Source: Primula veris (lineage: Eukaryota > Streptophyta > Magnoliopsida > Ericales > Primulaceae). Taken from it: DNA of 64,000 nucleotides. The stretch spans positions 5,210,501 through 5,274,500 of the forward strand of contig OY821750.1 of the NCBI GenBank assembly GCA_963682055.1, in the 5' to 3' direction. Positions 34,341 through 46,100 of the stretch are shown here, piece after piece; the first letter of the stretch is position 1; every line of letters starts with the position of its first letter. Position numbers and translations under genes: made by a program. A model generated the notes under the pieces. The model did no database searches. It was not told where the DNA came from and was given only the letters and a program-made list of their open reading frames with translations.

Positions 34341-35377
34341 CGGGTAATATTACTTTAATGCGCTGAGTTTTTTGTCATATTTACTTAACTGACCCGATTT
34401 TTAAAAATGTTGAATTGGTGACCCAGATTTCATATATAATTTGATTTAGTGTTCTCATTAATTTTATAAGTTTTAAATAATTACAATATAACCCACTTAG
34501 TTTAAAAACTAATAAAATAGACATCGATTTGTTAAAAATTACAAAATTAACTCTTTAATTTTATAATTTTTTATAAAAGACACGTTTTCCAGAAAGGTTT
34601 TTGTTCTTTCCAGAAAGGTTTTAATCTGTAAAAAAATTATTTTAATCAGTAAAAATTACACTATATACGTAAATAATTTTTGATAATTAAAGAAAAACGT
34701 ACGGATTAATATTAAAAATTATCTGGTAAATTACACAAAATTATTAAAGAAAATTACACGGAGTTATCGCACATAAAATTTTATGTTTACATGACTTCAG
34801 CATGAAGTTATACTATTTTTTTTGTAACAAAAATGTTCACAAAAATACAAATGACATTTTTAATAGACTATCAAATAATCAAGATATGTGTAGTGTAATT
34901 TTTTTTAATATTAATCAGTAAAAAAAAATTTAATTATTAAAAATTATTTACGAATGTAGTATAATTTTTACGGATTCAAACAATTTTTTTACAGATTAAA
35001 AACCTTTTTGAAATGAAAAAAAAATTAAATGTAGTGTTTATTTTGCTGGAGAAAATGTATTCAAACTCGTTTTTTTTCAAAAAATATGTCTAAAATTGTA
35101 TTTATTATGAAAAATAGTTATGTTTTTAAAAAATGTGTCTTTTACAAAAATTATAAAATTAAATAGTTAATTTTATCATTTTCAACAAATCGGTATCTAG
35201 TTTATTAATTTTAAAACTAAGTGGGCTGTCTTGCAATTGTTTAAAACTTATGAAGTTAAATAGACCACTAAATCAAAATATATGTAAAACCTACGTCACC
35301 AATTCAACATTTTTAAAAGTTATGTCATTTAAGTAAATATGACTAAAAATTCAGAATATTAAAGTGATATTAGCCCA
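34341..35377. mobile_element. Fold-back element, 1037 bp, with arms of several hundred bases
   Basis: Flanked by perfect 8-bp duplications ATAATTTG (34333-34340 and 35378-35385). The left arm starts CGGGTAATATTACTTTAAT and the right arm ends in its approximate complement, ATTAAAGTGATATTAGCCCA. Complementarity continues inward through blocks such as GAATTGGTGACCCAG and TTTTATAAAAGACACG, so most of the element can fold back on itself. No coding capacity. The superfamily is uncertain; an 8-bp duplication hints at hAT. Confidence 0.85.
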
Positions 35378-35429
35378 ATAATTTGAATATGTATTATGTA
35401 TCACTTTTTCAGACTATGAATGTCTCTAG

Positions 35430-35636
35430 CGCTACAAAATAATGTTTGATTTAGTGAGAGTAAAAAGTTATCACAAGCCTGTCGCAAATTAACTAAATTG
35501 TAACAAAACCGTCACAAATTGACTAAACTGTCACAAATCCGTCACAAAAACCGTCGCTAATAAACTCATAACAAAAAATAACGTCATTAATCCCGTCACA
35601 TTAATAGCCGTCGCTATTTGAGTATTTTTTGTAGTA
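35430..35636. mobile_element. CACTA-type mini-element, about 207 bp
   Basis: The sequence is related, in reverse orientation, to the element at 40780-40972. It has an end CGCTACAAAATAATG, subterminal repeats of the type CCGTCACAAA and CCGTCGCT, and the other end AGTATTTTTTGTAGTA. CACTA elements end in CACTACAA and make 3-bp duplications; here the terminal bases are mutated and I could not fix the duplication. Confidence 0.7.
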
Positions 35637-35639
35637 GGC

Positions 35640-36838
35640 TACTCCCATGCTCGTTAGAGGCTTTGCTATGTTTAGTCTCTTCTATGAGCTTTTCATAGCT
35701 TTGTCTGAGTTCGCTTTCGGCAGATGGTGGGGATAAGTAGCTAGGCTGTCCAACAGTTTGATGGGATCAGTTCTATTTGTTTGCTAGTAAAATATTTACT
35801 TTGAAAAATATTTTTAAATGAATTATTTTTCTGGATATTGTTTTCCGTCTATTTGTTTATTGAGTGTTTGACGATACTTGTATTTTTCACAGAAATTTTT
35901 CTTGATTAAGGGCGCGTTTGAAAATTTAATTGGAAATTTTAACATTTCTTGATTTTTATGTGTAAAACTAAAAAGTTTCCGAATTACTAAGTTATATGAT
36001 TTTGAGCCTTTTTCACAAAAGATAACTATTAAAAAGTTAAAAAAAATCTTATATATCAAACATTCATAATTTTTTATATAAAAAAATTAAACTGCTTTTA
36101 AAAACAATGATAAAAAAAACTTGATTAAAATAAGTCACTAATATTTTTTTTTACCTATCAATGACTTATAAACTATTTTTGTTAATAAGTTGTTTTTTCA
36201 CTTATTTTAATTTATTGGTGACATGGAAATATACAAATAAGTTAATTATATAATTTTAACTTTTTATGTGTAAATTTTGAGATTTTTGCTAACTTTTGAA
36301 AAATTTAAAAAGATAATATATCAAACACGACTAACTTTTTTATTAAAAACCAAAAAAAACCGAGACAAAAAAAAATAAAATGTATATATTCGTAAAAACT
36401 TTATATTTTCTCTCATAAAATAAAATGTTTTCTGTCAAATTTTGAGTTTTACAATTTCCCTTGTTTTACCTAACAGATGGAAAATTATTTTTTAAGGCTC
36501 GTTATTAGTCTTAAGAGTCAATCCGTGCATTTGGATATTGAAAATGTTAACGGAGATGGAATAAACAATGAACATTCTCCTTTTTTTTTACGATGAAAGA
36601 CAGCAAAATATAAAGTGGAACATAACAGAAACATCGACTTACACACAAAACCATGCTTTCCTCCAGTTTTATAAAGTACACAGGCAACTTATTAAAGATA
36701 AACACACCAGAAAATTTCAAATACAGGAGTCATAAGAAACACAAACCAGTAATATGAAAAAAGAAAAAGAAAAACACAACCATTTTTTCTCAATTTTTAT
36801 TCCAAACACACAACGGACACCTCCACCTTAGTGATGTA
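35640..36838. repeat. EUL-4 downstream flank
   Basis: The left part (35640-35770) matches the EUL-2 and EUL-3 flanks (GCTCGTTAGAGGCTTTGCT and GGCAGATGGTGGGG), and the right part (36475-36838) matches them up to the stop codon. Between them, 35770-36470 is AT-rich sequence without recognisable features, probably an insertion. The AATAAA signal (minus strand) of EUL-4 is at 36796-36801. Confidence 0.75.
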
Positions 36839-37768
36839 TCATCCAAAAGGGACGAACTTCCACAGCTGGTTATGACCGGTCTGAAATTTCCAGAGAATAA
36901 CTTTTGTTCCATCGTGTATACCGTCGCCATTCCCATTCCAAGCATCGAAAAGAAGATCGATATTGTTAATATTCCTAATGTACATATAAGAATCATCCGT
37001 GAACTTGCAAGTCCACAACACAGAATAATCAATTTTGTTTTCGTTGAATTTTATGAGCTTCACATCTTGATCGTGGTCTGAGTGTTGAATAGCCTGACCA
37101 GTGGCCTTATTCACCAGAACAAAACTAGAGTTCTTTTCTTTGTCCGTCACACCCGCGCTATATTTTGTGTATTTGTACCAGTATTGGAAGCGGTCGGAAG
37201 AGTCTAACTTGGTCATACACACCTTTTCGTCACGGATAGTGAGAGAGAGATTTGGATTGGCCTTGGTACATATCCTGATACTCTTTATTGAGTTTTCAGA
37301 TCCCTCATTTCCGTCATTTCCATCGTCACTGCTGAAATCAAGAATAAGCATGGTTAAATATTGCTGGTTTCAAAAACTTGACCCAAAGCAAGTTAAATGG
37401 CATAAAGTTTCAAGTTTTTAAGCTTAAATCTTCAAGAGCTTAATTGAAGGTTTGCATCCAAGCACTTCATAATTGGGTCAAAACATGGGTAACTAAATGG
37501 ATTGTTTTCTCTTTCTATTTTGTGTACCGATCTACCATGACATCATCTATCCATGTTTCTTGATTTTACACTGATCTACCATCTCTTTTTACGACTAAAG
37601 GAAAAGAAAATAGAGCAATTACTCGGTGTTTGTTGATGCACCATCATTGCTTCCACACACGCCATATTTTACCCCGTTAATGCTTAGACTGATATTTAAA
37701 GTAATCGCAATCTTATTATTGTTGGCGCAAACTTTACCACCAGTCTCATCGGTGGGTTGAATAATCAT
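36839..37768 (-). CDS. EUL-4, EUL-domain lectin, two exons, 212 residues, intact
   Basis: Predicted nucleocytoplasmic carbohydrate-binding protein. Exon 1 is 37623-37768 (ATG at 37766-37768) and exon 2 is 36839-37331. The intron (37332-37622) starts GTAATTG and ends TTGATTTCAG on the minus strand, and the phase matches (GA|C, Asp49). The total of 639 bases gives 213 codons including the TGA. Landmarks: LNISLSING (24-32), an acidic linker (49-61), NLSLTIRDEKV (76-86), QYWYKY (98-103), FVLVNKATGQAI (119-130), YSVLW (151-155), LFDAWNG (176-182), HDGTKVILW (188-196) and NQLWKFVPFG (203-212). All family signatures are present, so this is the best functional lectin candidate. Exon 1 was identified by homology to the N-terminus of EUL-2; splicing is inferred. 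Confidence 0.88.
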
Positions 37769-37872
37769 CTCTGCTCTCGGATTGATATATCAAGAAATTT
37801 ACTATATGATAAAACTTTAGGATGTATTTAATTAATATGAAGAGGATAGGTTGATGAACATATATGTGTACA

Positions 37873-37880
37873 TATTTATA
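37873..37880 (-). promoter_or_regulatory. TATA box candidate of EUL-4
   Basis: On the minus strand the bases read TATAAATA, about 105 bases upstream of the EUL-4 ATG. The surrounding upstream sequence is conserved with EUL-2. Confidence 0.6.
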
Positions 37881-38016
37881 AGATTGGTAATGTGGTGGTG
37901 GATTAAATTAACATCTTACAATATAATGAATAATGATATAATCATACAGTTAGATTAATCTTCCCCATCCTTCAATAATTCAAAGTTACCGTCCCTTAAA
38001 ATATTGCCTCTACTAT

Positions 38017-38215
38017 GTGGTTTCAAATAAGTTAAAAGTTTTCCCGTTGGCCATGTAAGTCTTCAGCAGCAACCTATTTTATGTAGAATTTAGTGTATTA
38101 TTTATAAATATATGTCAATCAAAGTTTGTTCACTACAAATCATTAGATATGCATATAAATATATAGAAAGACTTAGATCTACAAAAAGTATATAGAAAGA
38201 CTCAAAAAAGCTCGT
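38017..38215 (-). promoter_or_regulatory. Conserved EUL upstream block (EUL-4 copy)
   Basis: Contains TTGGCCATGTAAGTCTTCAG, CAGCAACCTATTTTATG, TATGTCAATCAAAG and TATATAGAAAGACTTAGATC in the order also seen upstream of EUL-2 and in the tandem array at 39.7 kb. It lies about 250-450 bases upstream of the EUL-4 ATG, a position suitable for a promoter. Function is inferred from conservation and position only. Confidence 0.6.
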
Positions 38216-38448
38216 TGTGCTTATTCCATATCCCGCACACAGTCGTGATACGATAGTCCTTCAAATATATTATGAAAATTAACTTTACTGCCAAAAATAA
38301 TAACTACTTTTAGTTTTTACACCAAATTAACTAATTAAGTCATGTTCAAAGATTTAGTATAATCACTAATTAAGAGGAAAAAACCAAACAAAATTTGTAA
38401 ATCAAATTCCTGTTTCTATAGAAACCAATGGGAAACGGAGGAAAGGCT

Positions 38449-39521
38449 AGCAGTGTCAAAAAATCCAAAATTTGAAAACCGTACCGTAAATAGCTAAAAA
38501 CCATACAAACCGACCCGTCACAGAACCGTTTTTGGGTCTAGCCAACCCGACCCCGCTGGTTCTTGGGATGGGTATATATGGTTCTCAACTCTATATCGTG
38601 GACCCGACCCATAAAACCGACCCGTATACCCGAATTATAAAACCTCAATATATATCCATATTTTAAAAATATATATACATATTATGTATGTGCAATGAAA
38701 ATTGAATAAATTCACGATAAGGAACACAAGAAAAACTCATACAACGGCGAGTGAAGAAAAATGAAACATTTTTTAATATGTGCGAACACGCGATTGAAGA
38801 TTTAACATTGAACAATTTTTATGATGTTTTTGTACTTATTTATTTTTCATTATTTTTCGTTGCTTTACTTTTTTTCTTATGAGGGTTTTTCTCCATATTT
38901 TTATATCTTTATCATTAATAATATAAAAATACGGGATTTTGCCACCATTTAATAAAAAATAGTTGTTAATTTTTATTATGATGTTTTTCCCACCAAGTTT
39001 TATGATTTATTTTTAATTCAATCTATTTTTCTTAATAATTTAGGAAAATCATTAACAATAAAATGGGTAATTAAGAAAATAAAAAATAAAACATTAGTTT
39101 GTAATGTTTAAATGACTGTGTAATGTTTACGTGATTCAGTAATCAACCAAACACATTGTTGACCAATATGAAGCAATTTTTTTTATAGTTTCTAATTAAT
39201 TTATTTATTTTTAATAAGTAAGTTAATAAATAACTTGAAAAAAATACATTCGTTATCAATATGTAAAAATACCATTTACAAAAGAAAATCTAGAAAAATA
39301 AAATAAATTTTACGAATTTTGGATATTTTGGGTAAATACCCGCACCGAGAACCGTTATACACATTACAAATACGGGTATGAGAGTAAAATAAGTAGAAAA
39401 AGTTATATATACCCGATCCGATCCGACCCGTAGATGATCAAAGAACGGCTAAAACCGCTACCCGAATACCCAAAAACCTTGAGTCGGGTCGGGTCGGGTT
39501 GGGTAAAATTGACACCCCTAA
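38449..39521. mobile_element. hAT-like non-autonomous element, about 1.07 kb
   Basis: The left end reads GCAGTGTCAAAAAATCC and the right end is the approximate complement AAATTGACACCCCTAA. Near-duplicate 8-bp flanks are GAAAGGCT (38441-38448) and GAAAGACT (39522-39529), one mismatch. Internal GACCCG and CGGGTCGGGTCGGG words in opposite orientation at the two ends match the general plan of the elements at 33.14 and 56.27 kb. No coding capacity. Confidence 0.7.
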
Positions 39522-40385
39522 GAAAGACTAAACACAAGGAATTACTCATATTATTTAGTTTTTAAGAGAATAAATTTTGCAATTTAATTTAGAAAGAGTT
39601 AGCGGTGCAAATTATTTTTCACTTATCCTCTATGTCTCTATGTTTATGTAATAGTTTCATTATGTTAATAAAAAATTTAATTGAGAAAAAAAAAAAAAAC
39701 TAGAAACAATATTAGATATATGTTAGCTGGCCATGCAAGTTGTCAACGCCAACCTATTTTATGGAGTATTTTATAGATATATGTTTAATCAATATTATCA
39801 AACCACAACCACAACCACTACAAATTATTACATTATATTATATGCATATAAGTATATAGAAAGACTTGGATCTAATAAGTATAAAGAAAGACTAAAAAAA
39901 ACTAGAAACAATATTAGATATATGTTAGCTGGCCATGCAAGTTGTCAACGCCAACCTATTTTATGGAGTATTTTATAGATATATGTTTAATCAATATTAT
40001 CAAACCACAACCACAACCACAACCACTACAAATTATTACATTATATTATATGCATATAAGTATATAGAAAGACTTGGATCTAATAAGTATAAAGAAAGAC
40101 TAAAAAAAACTAGAAACAATATTAGATATATGTTAGCTGGCCATGCAAGTTGTCAACGCCAACCTATTTTATGGAGTATTTTATAGATATATGTTTAATC
40201 AATATTATCAAACCACAACCACAACCACTACAAATTATTACATTATATTATATGCATATAAGTATATAGAAAGACTTGGATCTAATAAGTATAAAGAAAG
40301 ACTAAAAAAAACTAGAAACAATATTAGATATATGTTAGCCGGCCATGCAAGTTGTCAACGCCAACTTATTTTAGGGAGTATTTTA

Positions 40386-41084
40386 GGGGTTTTATAGGTT
40401 TAGTACATCAACATATCGGCTTTTAACGATTTGGGTACCTATCTTTCAAATTTTCCAATTTAGGTACCAACCTATCGGCTTTTAACGATTTGGGTACCAC
40501 CGTCTTAATAAATCACGAAATTATGTCACGTGACATTTGACAAACATTAATTTGATATGCTAATTTGACAATTTTACACAAAAATATGTCATCCTATAAT
40601 TTTTTTTAGCATATAATCCAAATTTAGCATATAATCCAAATTTTTGTTATTTGTGAAATTGGAGAAAATATTTTTATAGGATGACATATTTTTATGCAAA
40701 ATTGTCAAATTAGCATATCAAATTAATGTTTGCCAAATGTCACGTGACATAATTTCGTGATTTATTAAGACGGTGGTACCACTACAAAAAAATACCCAAA
40801 TACCGACGGGATTAGTGACGGTATTTTTTGTTACGAGCTTATTAGCGACGGTTTTTGTGACGGTTTTGTAACAGTTTTGTCAATTTGCGACAGATTTGTG
40901 ACAACTTTTTAAATTAGCGACAGGCTTGTGACAGATTTTAATTCTCACTAAATCAAACATTATTTTGTAATGTACCCAAATCGTTAAAAGCCGATAGGTT
41001 GGTACCTAAATTGAAAAATTTGAAAGGTGTGTATCCAAATCGTTAACCGTACTATAGTTTGGGATAGTAAATGTATTTTTTCCC
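40386..41084. mobile_element. Mutator-type fold-back MITE, 699 bp including a nested CACTA
   Basis: Perfect 9-bp target duplications AGTATTTTA flank it (40377-40385 and 41085-41093). The other three tandem units give the empty site. The arms are long and complementary: ATCGGCTTTTAACGATTTGG at 40414 and its complement at 40975-40995, and CACGTGACAT blocks at 40528 and 40741. Without the nested element the two halves form an almost continuous palindrome. Confidence 0.9.
40780..40972. mobile_element. CACTA-type mini-element, 193 bp, nested in the MITE
   Basis: It starts CACTACAAAAAAATA and ends with the complement-like TATTTTGTAATG. The 3-bp duplication TAC (40777-40779 and 40973-40975) is confirmed by the opposite arm of the host palindrome, which shows the uninterrupted site (complement of GGTGGTACCCAAATCG). 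Internal GTGACGG and GCGACGG repeats are the usual subterminal motifs. It is related to 35430-35636 in the other orientation. Confidence 0.88.
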
Positions 41085-41229
41085 AGTATTTTATAGATAT
41101 ATGTTTAATCAATATTGCCAAACCACAACCACTACAAATTATTACATTACATTACATTATATTATATGCATATAAGTATATAGAAAGACTTGGATCTAAT
41201 AAGTATAAAGAAAGACTAAAAAAAACTAG

Positions 41230-41846
41230 TTGTACACAGTACACCCAAGTTAAGTAATTTCAATCATGTTGCAAGATTGCTACAAAATTGGCAGTCATAT
41301 TCATGATTCAACCAATCACTAATTACGAGGATAAAAACCAAACCAGATTGGTAACTAAAAGTTGTAATTTCTATACAAACAAATTGGAAATCATAGAATA
41401 GGCTAAAACATATATATATGGAAAGATCAATGTTTTTCTTTGAAGTTTAAGCTTAGAGAGAAATTAACAATATGTAGCTTCACCATTAGAATGATTTTTT
41501 TTATGGGTTTTGTGGTTCACCGGCGTGGATGCTTAGTTTTAACTCTTTTCTTAGTGTGTAACTTATGGAAAGGCACGTAGAAGGTGCATGTGGAGAAGTA
41601 GACTGTATAATTAAGGAAATTAAATAGGTAAATTATATAAATTATGAATTCCGACACAGTCACCTAACTTAGGTTTCGATCTTGAAATAGCTACATTTTT
41701 TTTACTTCAAAACAAAATCTTATCATTTCAATCAATACGTCAGATAACAAAAATAAAAAAAGTATAAAATCTAAAAGAAATGTTATGAAGCACACACACA
41801 CAAAAAACGGGTATGAATTATGCCAATTTTGAATAAATTGTGTCCG
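41230..41846. other. Intergenic, remnant EUL upstream flank
   Basis: Bases 41250-41400 (AATCATGTTGCAAGATT, CAATCACTAATTA and GAGGATAAAAACCAAAC) match the region beyond the EUL-4 upstream block at 38330-38390 and a relic at 34200-34300. The remainder is AT-rich and has no gene. Confidence 0.5.
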
Positions 41847-41851
41847 AATTG

Positions 41852-43070
41852 TGTTAGGACCAGATTTCTGGTCTACATATTGTTTATTGTTTATTGTCTA
41901 TTGGTTTTCACTAAATAAATCCTAACTGTTGTTAAGAACTAAGACAGTATTGACAGGTTTCAAGTACCAGTTGCAACCTCAGTTACAACCTACTAAGTCA
42001 GTAGTAACAGGTTTCAAGTACCAGTTACAACCTCACTTACAACCTACTAAGTCAATAGTGCCAGGTTTCAAGTACCAGTTGCAACCTCAGTTGCAACCTG
42101 CTACTCAGCAATACACTGTCTAGTTCTGTAAATCTGCGTACCTATTCTTTAATGATTATTATTTGTTTAAAGTTATGCAGGTTATATTCTCATATCTTTC
42201 TAAAGATCTAAAATACGTTTATTGAGAATATCAAAGTGGTAAGGAAAGATTTCTTAAAAAGATATAAAGAGATTAGTTATGTTTCCTTTACATTAACAAT
42301 CTCTTTATCGTTATTCTTATACAAATCTTTATCACTTGTTTCAATCTTTGTTCCTTATCTATATTCAGTATAATTTGTTTAAAGATTGAATGTAATATGG
42401 AGTTAGGTGTTTCATATATATATGGAAAGATATTATCTCTAAATGATATTATCTTTATATGTTTCCTAGTTATAGGAAAAGACTAACTCCTACTTTCAAG
42501 CTAGTTATTTTTAACAGGTATTAAGTTATGAAGATTGATGTCAATCCTACAAAAGGCAGACGTGCAATATGGAGAGATTGAAGCCAATCAAAAGAAGTCA
42601 AAAGCAATCATAAAAAGTATTGAAGCAAGAAGATTGCTTTTACTTATAAATAGTTGATAGCTTAGCTTGTAAAAGGTGTGTGTTCTAAATTATAAAGAAC
42701 TCATTCTTGAGAGAATACACGTGAGCTTTAATAAGAAAACAATGATGGGATGCCATTGATTTATAAGTGATAGTTATAGAGTAGGAGCAATATAGAGATA
42801 GGCAGAAAAACTTAGAGGGATTCTGAGAGTTTTTCATTAAGACTTGAGTCCTATATTGTAAGCTTTTTATAATATCATAATCTGGGTAAGTGCCCCGGAG
42901 ACGTAGCCTAGTTAGGTGAACTCCGTTGTTAAATGTGTTTGTGTTCACTTTGAGTACATTTAACATTTTACAGTTCTGTCCATTTAATACACTTGGTTCC
43001 AACTGGTGGTTGCAACCTCACTTGGAACCTAACTGCAAAACTACAACTAGAACAGCAGATAGGAATTTCA
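41852..43070 (+). repeat. 5' LTR of the Sirevirus
   Basis: 1219 bases, TGTTAGGACC to AGGAATTTCA. It includes three 54-bp tandem units (41956-42110) with the GTTnnAAC motif triplets and another triplet near the end (42996-43028). Confidence 0.95.
41956..42110. repeat. Three 54-bp tandem units carrying GTTnnAAC triplets
   Basis: Each unit begins GGTTTCAAGTACCAGTT. Motif octamers start at 41957, 41970 and 41982 in unit 1; 42024 and 42036 plus the leading GTTTCAAG in unit 2; 42078 and 42090 plus the leading one in unit 3. Within units the step is 12 or 13 bases. The 3' LTR repeats the arrangement at about 50851-51007. Confidence 0.95.
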
Positions 43071-43072
43071 AT

Positions 43073-43084
43073 TGGTATCAGAGC
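43073..43084 (+). other. Primer-binding site of the Sirevirus
   Basis: TGGTATCAGAGC, matching initiator tRNA-Met, two bases after the 5' LTR. Confidence 0.93.
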
Positions 43085-43129
43085 TTTACACTAGACCTTA
43101 CTTAGTGTGGATCCTGTGTTCTAGTAAAA

Positions 43130-46100
43130 ATGGACTTAATGAGGGAAGGAAACGCTTTCAACAAACCTCCATTGCTTGAAGGAGGAGTAAACTATGGAGT
43201 ATGGAAGATCAGAATGAGGTCTTTCATCAAACAGCAGAATGAACATGCATGGAAAACTGTGATGTATGGATGGGAGGCTCCAACTAGCATTGATAGTGAA
43301 GGAGAACTGGTTTTTATACCTGAAGACAGATGGTCTGCTGATGAAGACAGAAAATCAAGTGCCAACTCAACAGCCATAAACTTGATTTTTGCTGGTGTAA
43401 CTCTCAGTGTATTCAGGTATATCTCTCACTGTGAAACTGCCAAAGAGGCATGGGATATTTTGCAAGTTACTTTTGAAGGAACTACCAAAGTAAAAGCTTT
43501 CAAACTTCAACAGTTAACTACTCAATTTGAAAACCTAAGAATGGAGGAAGATGAAAACATTGAACAATTTAATGGTAGAATCTGCCACATTGCTCATCAA
43601 GCTGGAACCTTAGGTGAAAAATACAGTGATGCTAAACTTGTTAAGAAAACTCTTAGGTCACTTCCAGAAAGGTTTGAAATAAAAGTTACAGCTATTGAAG
43701 AATCAACAGACTTAGATAATCTTAAACTTGAAGAACTTATAGGAAATCTAAGCACTCATGAGCTGAAATTTTTTAAACATAAAAGACCAGAAAAGGGAAT
43801 AGCATTTCAGGCTAAGAAATCTGAACCTAATGTCTGTGATAAAATAAGTGATGAAGAACAGCTAGCTTTCTTTGCTAAAAAGGTTTTCAAAAAGTTTTAC
43901 AAGAGAAAAGAGGATGATACTGGTTCTTCTAAAAACTTTCAGAAAAGGGATAACCAATTTAAGACAGAATCCAGGTTCAATAATAACTCTACAGGAAAGT
44001 GGAATTCTAAAGAGAAGGATAACAAAGATTATAAGCCTAAAGAGATTCAGTGTAGAGAATGTAGAGGCTTTGGTCATATTCAGGCTGAGTGTGTTAATAC
44101 TTTAAAAAGGAACAAAAATGCCTATATATCCACTCATAGTGATAGTGATTCTGAGAGCAACAGTGATGAAGAGGATGATTCTAATTTTGTTAATTTTATG
44201 GGAATAATCACTGAAAAAGAACCTACTTATGAAAGTGACTGTGAACATGTTTCAACCATAGTTACAACCACTCTTAAAACCTACAGCAGTGATGAGGAAG
44301 AACCTTCTGATGAAGACATTTCCCAGCAATATCTTGTTCTTTATGAAAAGTATAAATGTCTGAGTAAACAATCCTTGATCATAAGCAAACTTAATGTTAA
44401 TCTAAAGGATGAGGTTAAAAGTCTTACTGAGAAGCTGAACTTAAAACTGGCTGAACTTACTGAAACTAAAAAGAAAATAAAACTGATGAATGTTTCTGCT
44501 TCAGAAAAATTAGATGACATGCTGTCATATTCTAGAGGATCTAAAGATATCAGTGGTCTAGGTTACTATGGTGGTAAAAGTACAGGAAAAACTACCTTTA
44601 TTGAAGCTGTTGCTAGAGCTAAAACTCATGATTTTGACAATAAGGTTAGAAGCTCAGTTGCAACCAGATTTGCAACCAGGAACAAAACTCAGGTTTTTGT
44701 AGAGAAGGTTAGAAGCTCAGTTATAACCAAAGTTGCAACCATGAATAAACTGAATAGCTTTAGGGATAAAAATAACTTTAGGTTGAAGCTGTGTAATTTC
44801 TGCAAGAAACCTGGTCATTCTGAAATCCAGTGTTATTTAAAAAGAAACAGAAAGTATATTTCTCAGAAAACTTGGTTGGCTTCTGTCAATAAAAATTTGA
44901 ACTGGGTCTGGAAAGTTAAAGAAAAAGCTACCTTAATTGCTAACAACAAAGCTGTCATTAACTCCTTGAATGCTGTTACCTCTAATGATTGGTATTTTGA
45001 TAGTGGTTGCTCTAAGCACATGACAGGTACTGCAAGTCTCTTAAAAAATGTCACCATTCTTACTGGAAACACTGTTGTGTTTGGAGGTGGAGATACAGGT
45101 AAAATTGTTGGTAAAGGTACCTTAAACAAACCTGGAATGCCTGTTATTGAGGATGTTTTTCTTGTAGATGGTCTAAAAGCTAATCTTATAAGTATCAGTC
45201 AACTCTGTGATAACAAAATGATTGTTAAATTTGACAAAGAAAGGTGTCTAATTACTAATCTTAACAATGATTTAATCATGACTGGAGTTAGATCAACCAA
45301 CAGCTGCTATGTGTTTGAAAAAGCTGAAAAAGAATTGCCTCAAAGTAGGTGTAATCAAGCCATTACTAATAATGTGGATATTTGGCATAAAAGGCTTGGG
45401 CATGTGAATTACAAAACTTTAGATAAGCTTGTTAAAAATGAATTGATAAGAGGAATTCCTAAACTAAGTGCTAAAACTCAAAATGTATGTGGTGACTGTG
45501 CTATAGGTAAACAAACCAAAAGTATTCACAAAAGTATAAGTCAAATCTACACTAAGAGAGTCTTAGAACTTATTCATATTGACTTGATGGGGCCTATGCA
45601 AACTGCTAGTATAGGTGGTAAGAAGTACATTCTGGTAGTTGTAGATGACTTCTCTAGATACTCTTGGGTAGTGTTCTTAAAGGATAAGACTGAAACTTTT
45701 GAACTGTTCAAAACTTTGTGCTTAAAACTTCAACTTGAAAAAGGTTCAACCAGTGGTAATATTGATAGGGTTAGAAGTGATCATGGAACAGAATTTGAGA
45801 ACAGTAAGTTTAGAGAATTCTGCAACTCCTTAGGTATAAGTCATGAGTTCTCTGCTCCTAAGACTCCACAGCAAAATGGCATAGTTGAAAGGAAAAATAG
45901 AACCATTCAGGAAATGGCTAGAGTCATGCTTAACTCTAAGAAACTTGCCAACAGATTTTGGGCTGAAGTTGTTAATACTGCCTGTCATATAGTTAATAGA
46001 GTTTATATTACTAAAGGCACTTCCATGACAGCTTATGAAATATGGAAAGGTAGAAAACCCAATGTTAAGTATTTTCAAGTCTTTGGGTGTGTCTGTTACA

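Larger units (their letters stand above)
39691..41229. repeat. Four tandem copies (202-208 bp) of the EUL upstream block, last copy split by a MITE
   Basis: The word GGCCATGCAAGTTGTCAACG recurs with spacings of 202, 208 and 202 bases (CCATG at 39731, 39933, 40141 and 40343). Each unit also carries AACC(T/A)ATTTTATGGAGT, a run of CAACCA, TATATTATATGCATATAAG and TATATAGAAAGACTTGGATC. The 208-base unit has one extra ACCACA. The fourth copy is interrupted at 40377-41093 by a MITE and resumes at 41085. The units resemble the EUL-4 upstream block at 38.0 kb, so this array is probably the promoter region of a lost EUL gene copy. Confidence 0.9.

Noticed and set aside
39733..40397. Repeated 81-84 codon frames starting MQVVNANLFYG
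   Set aside because: They are an accidental open frame of the tandem promoter repeats and contain poly-threonine from CAACCA runs; no gene-like signal.
39691..41229. A regularly spaced array that might suggest a CRISPR array
   Set aside because: Units are 202-208 bp and are continuous tandem copies without spacers, in plant DNA; they match EUL upstream sequence.
41929..42123. A 64-codon frame with LQPQLQPT repeats (also at 50824-51030)
   Set aside because: It lies in the LTR and is produced by the phased GTTnnAAC units; there is no evidence of translation.
42685..43002. A 105-codon minus-strand frame repeated at 51592-51909
   Set aside because: It is present twice only because it is part of both LTRs; it lies antisense to the LTR and resembles no protein.
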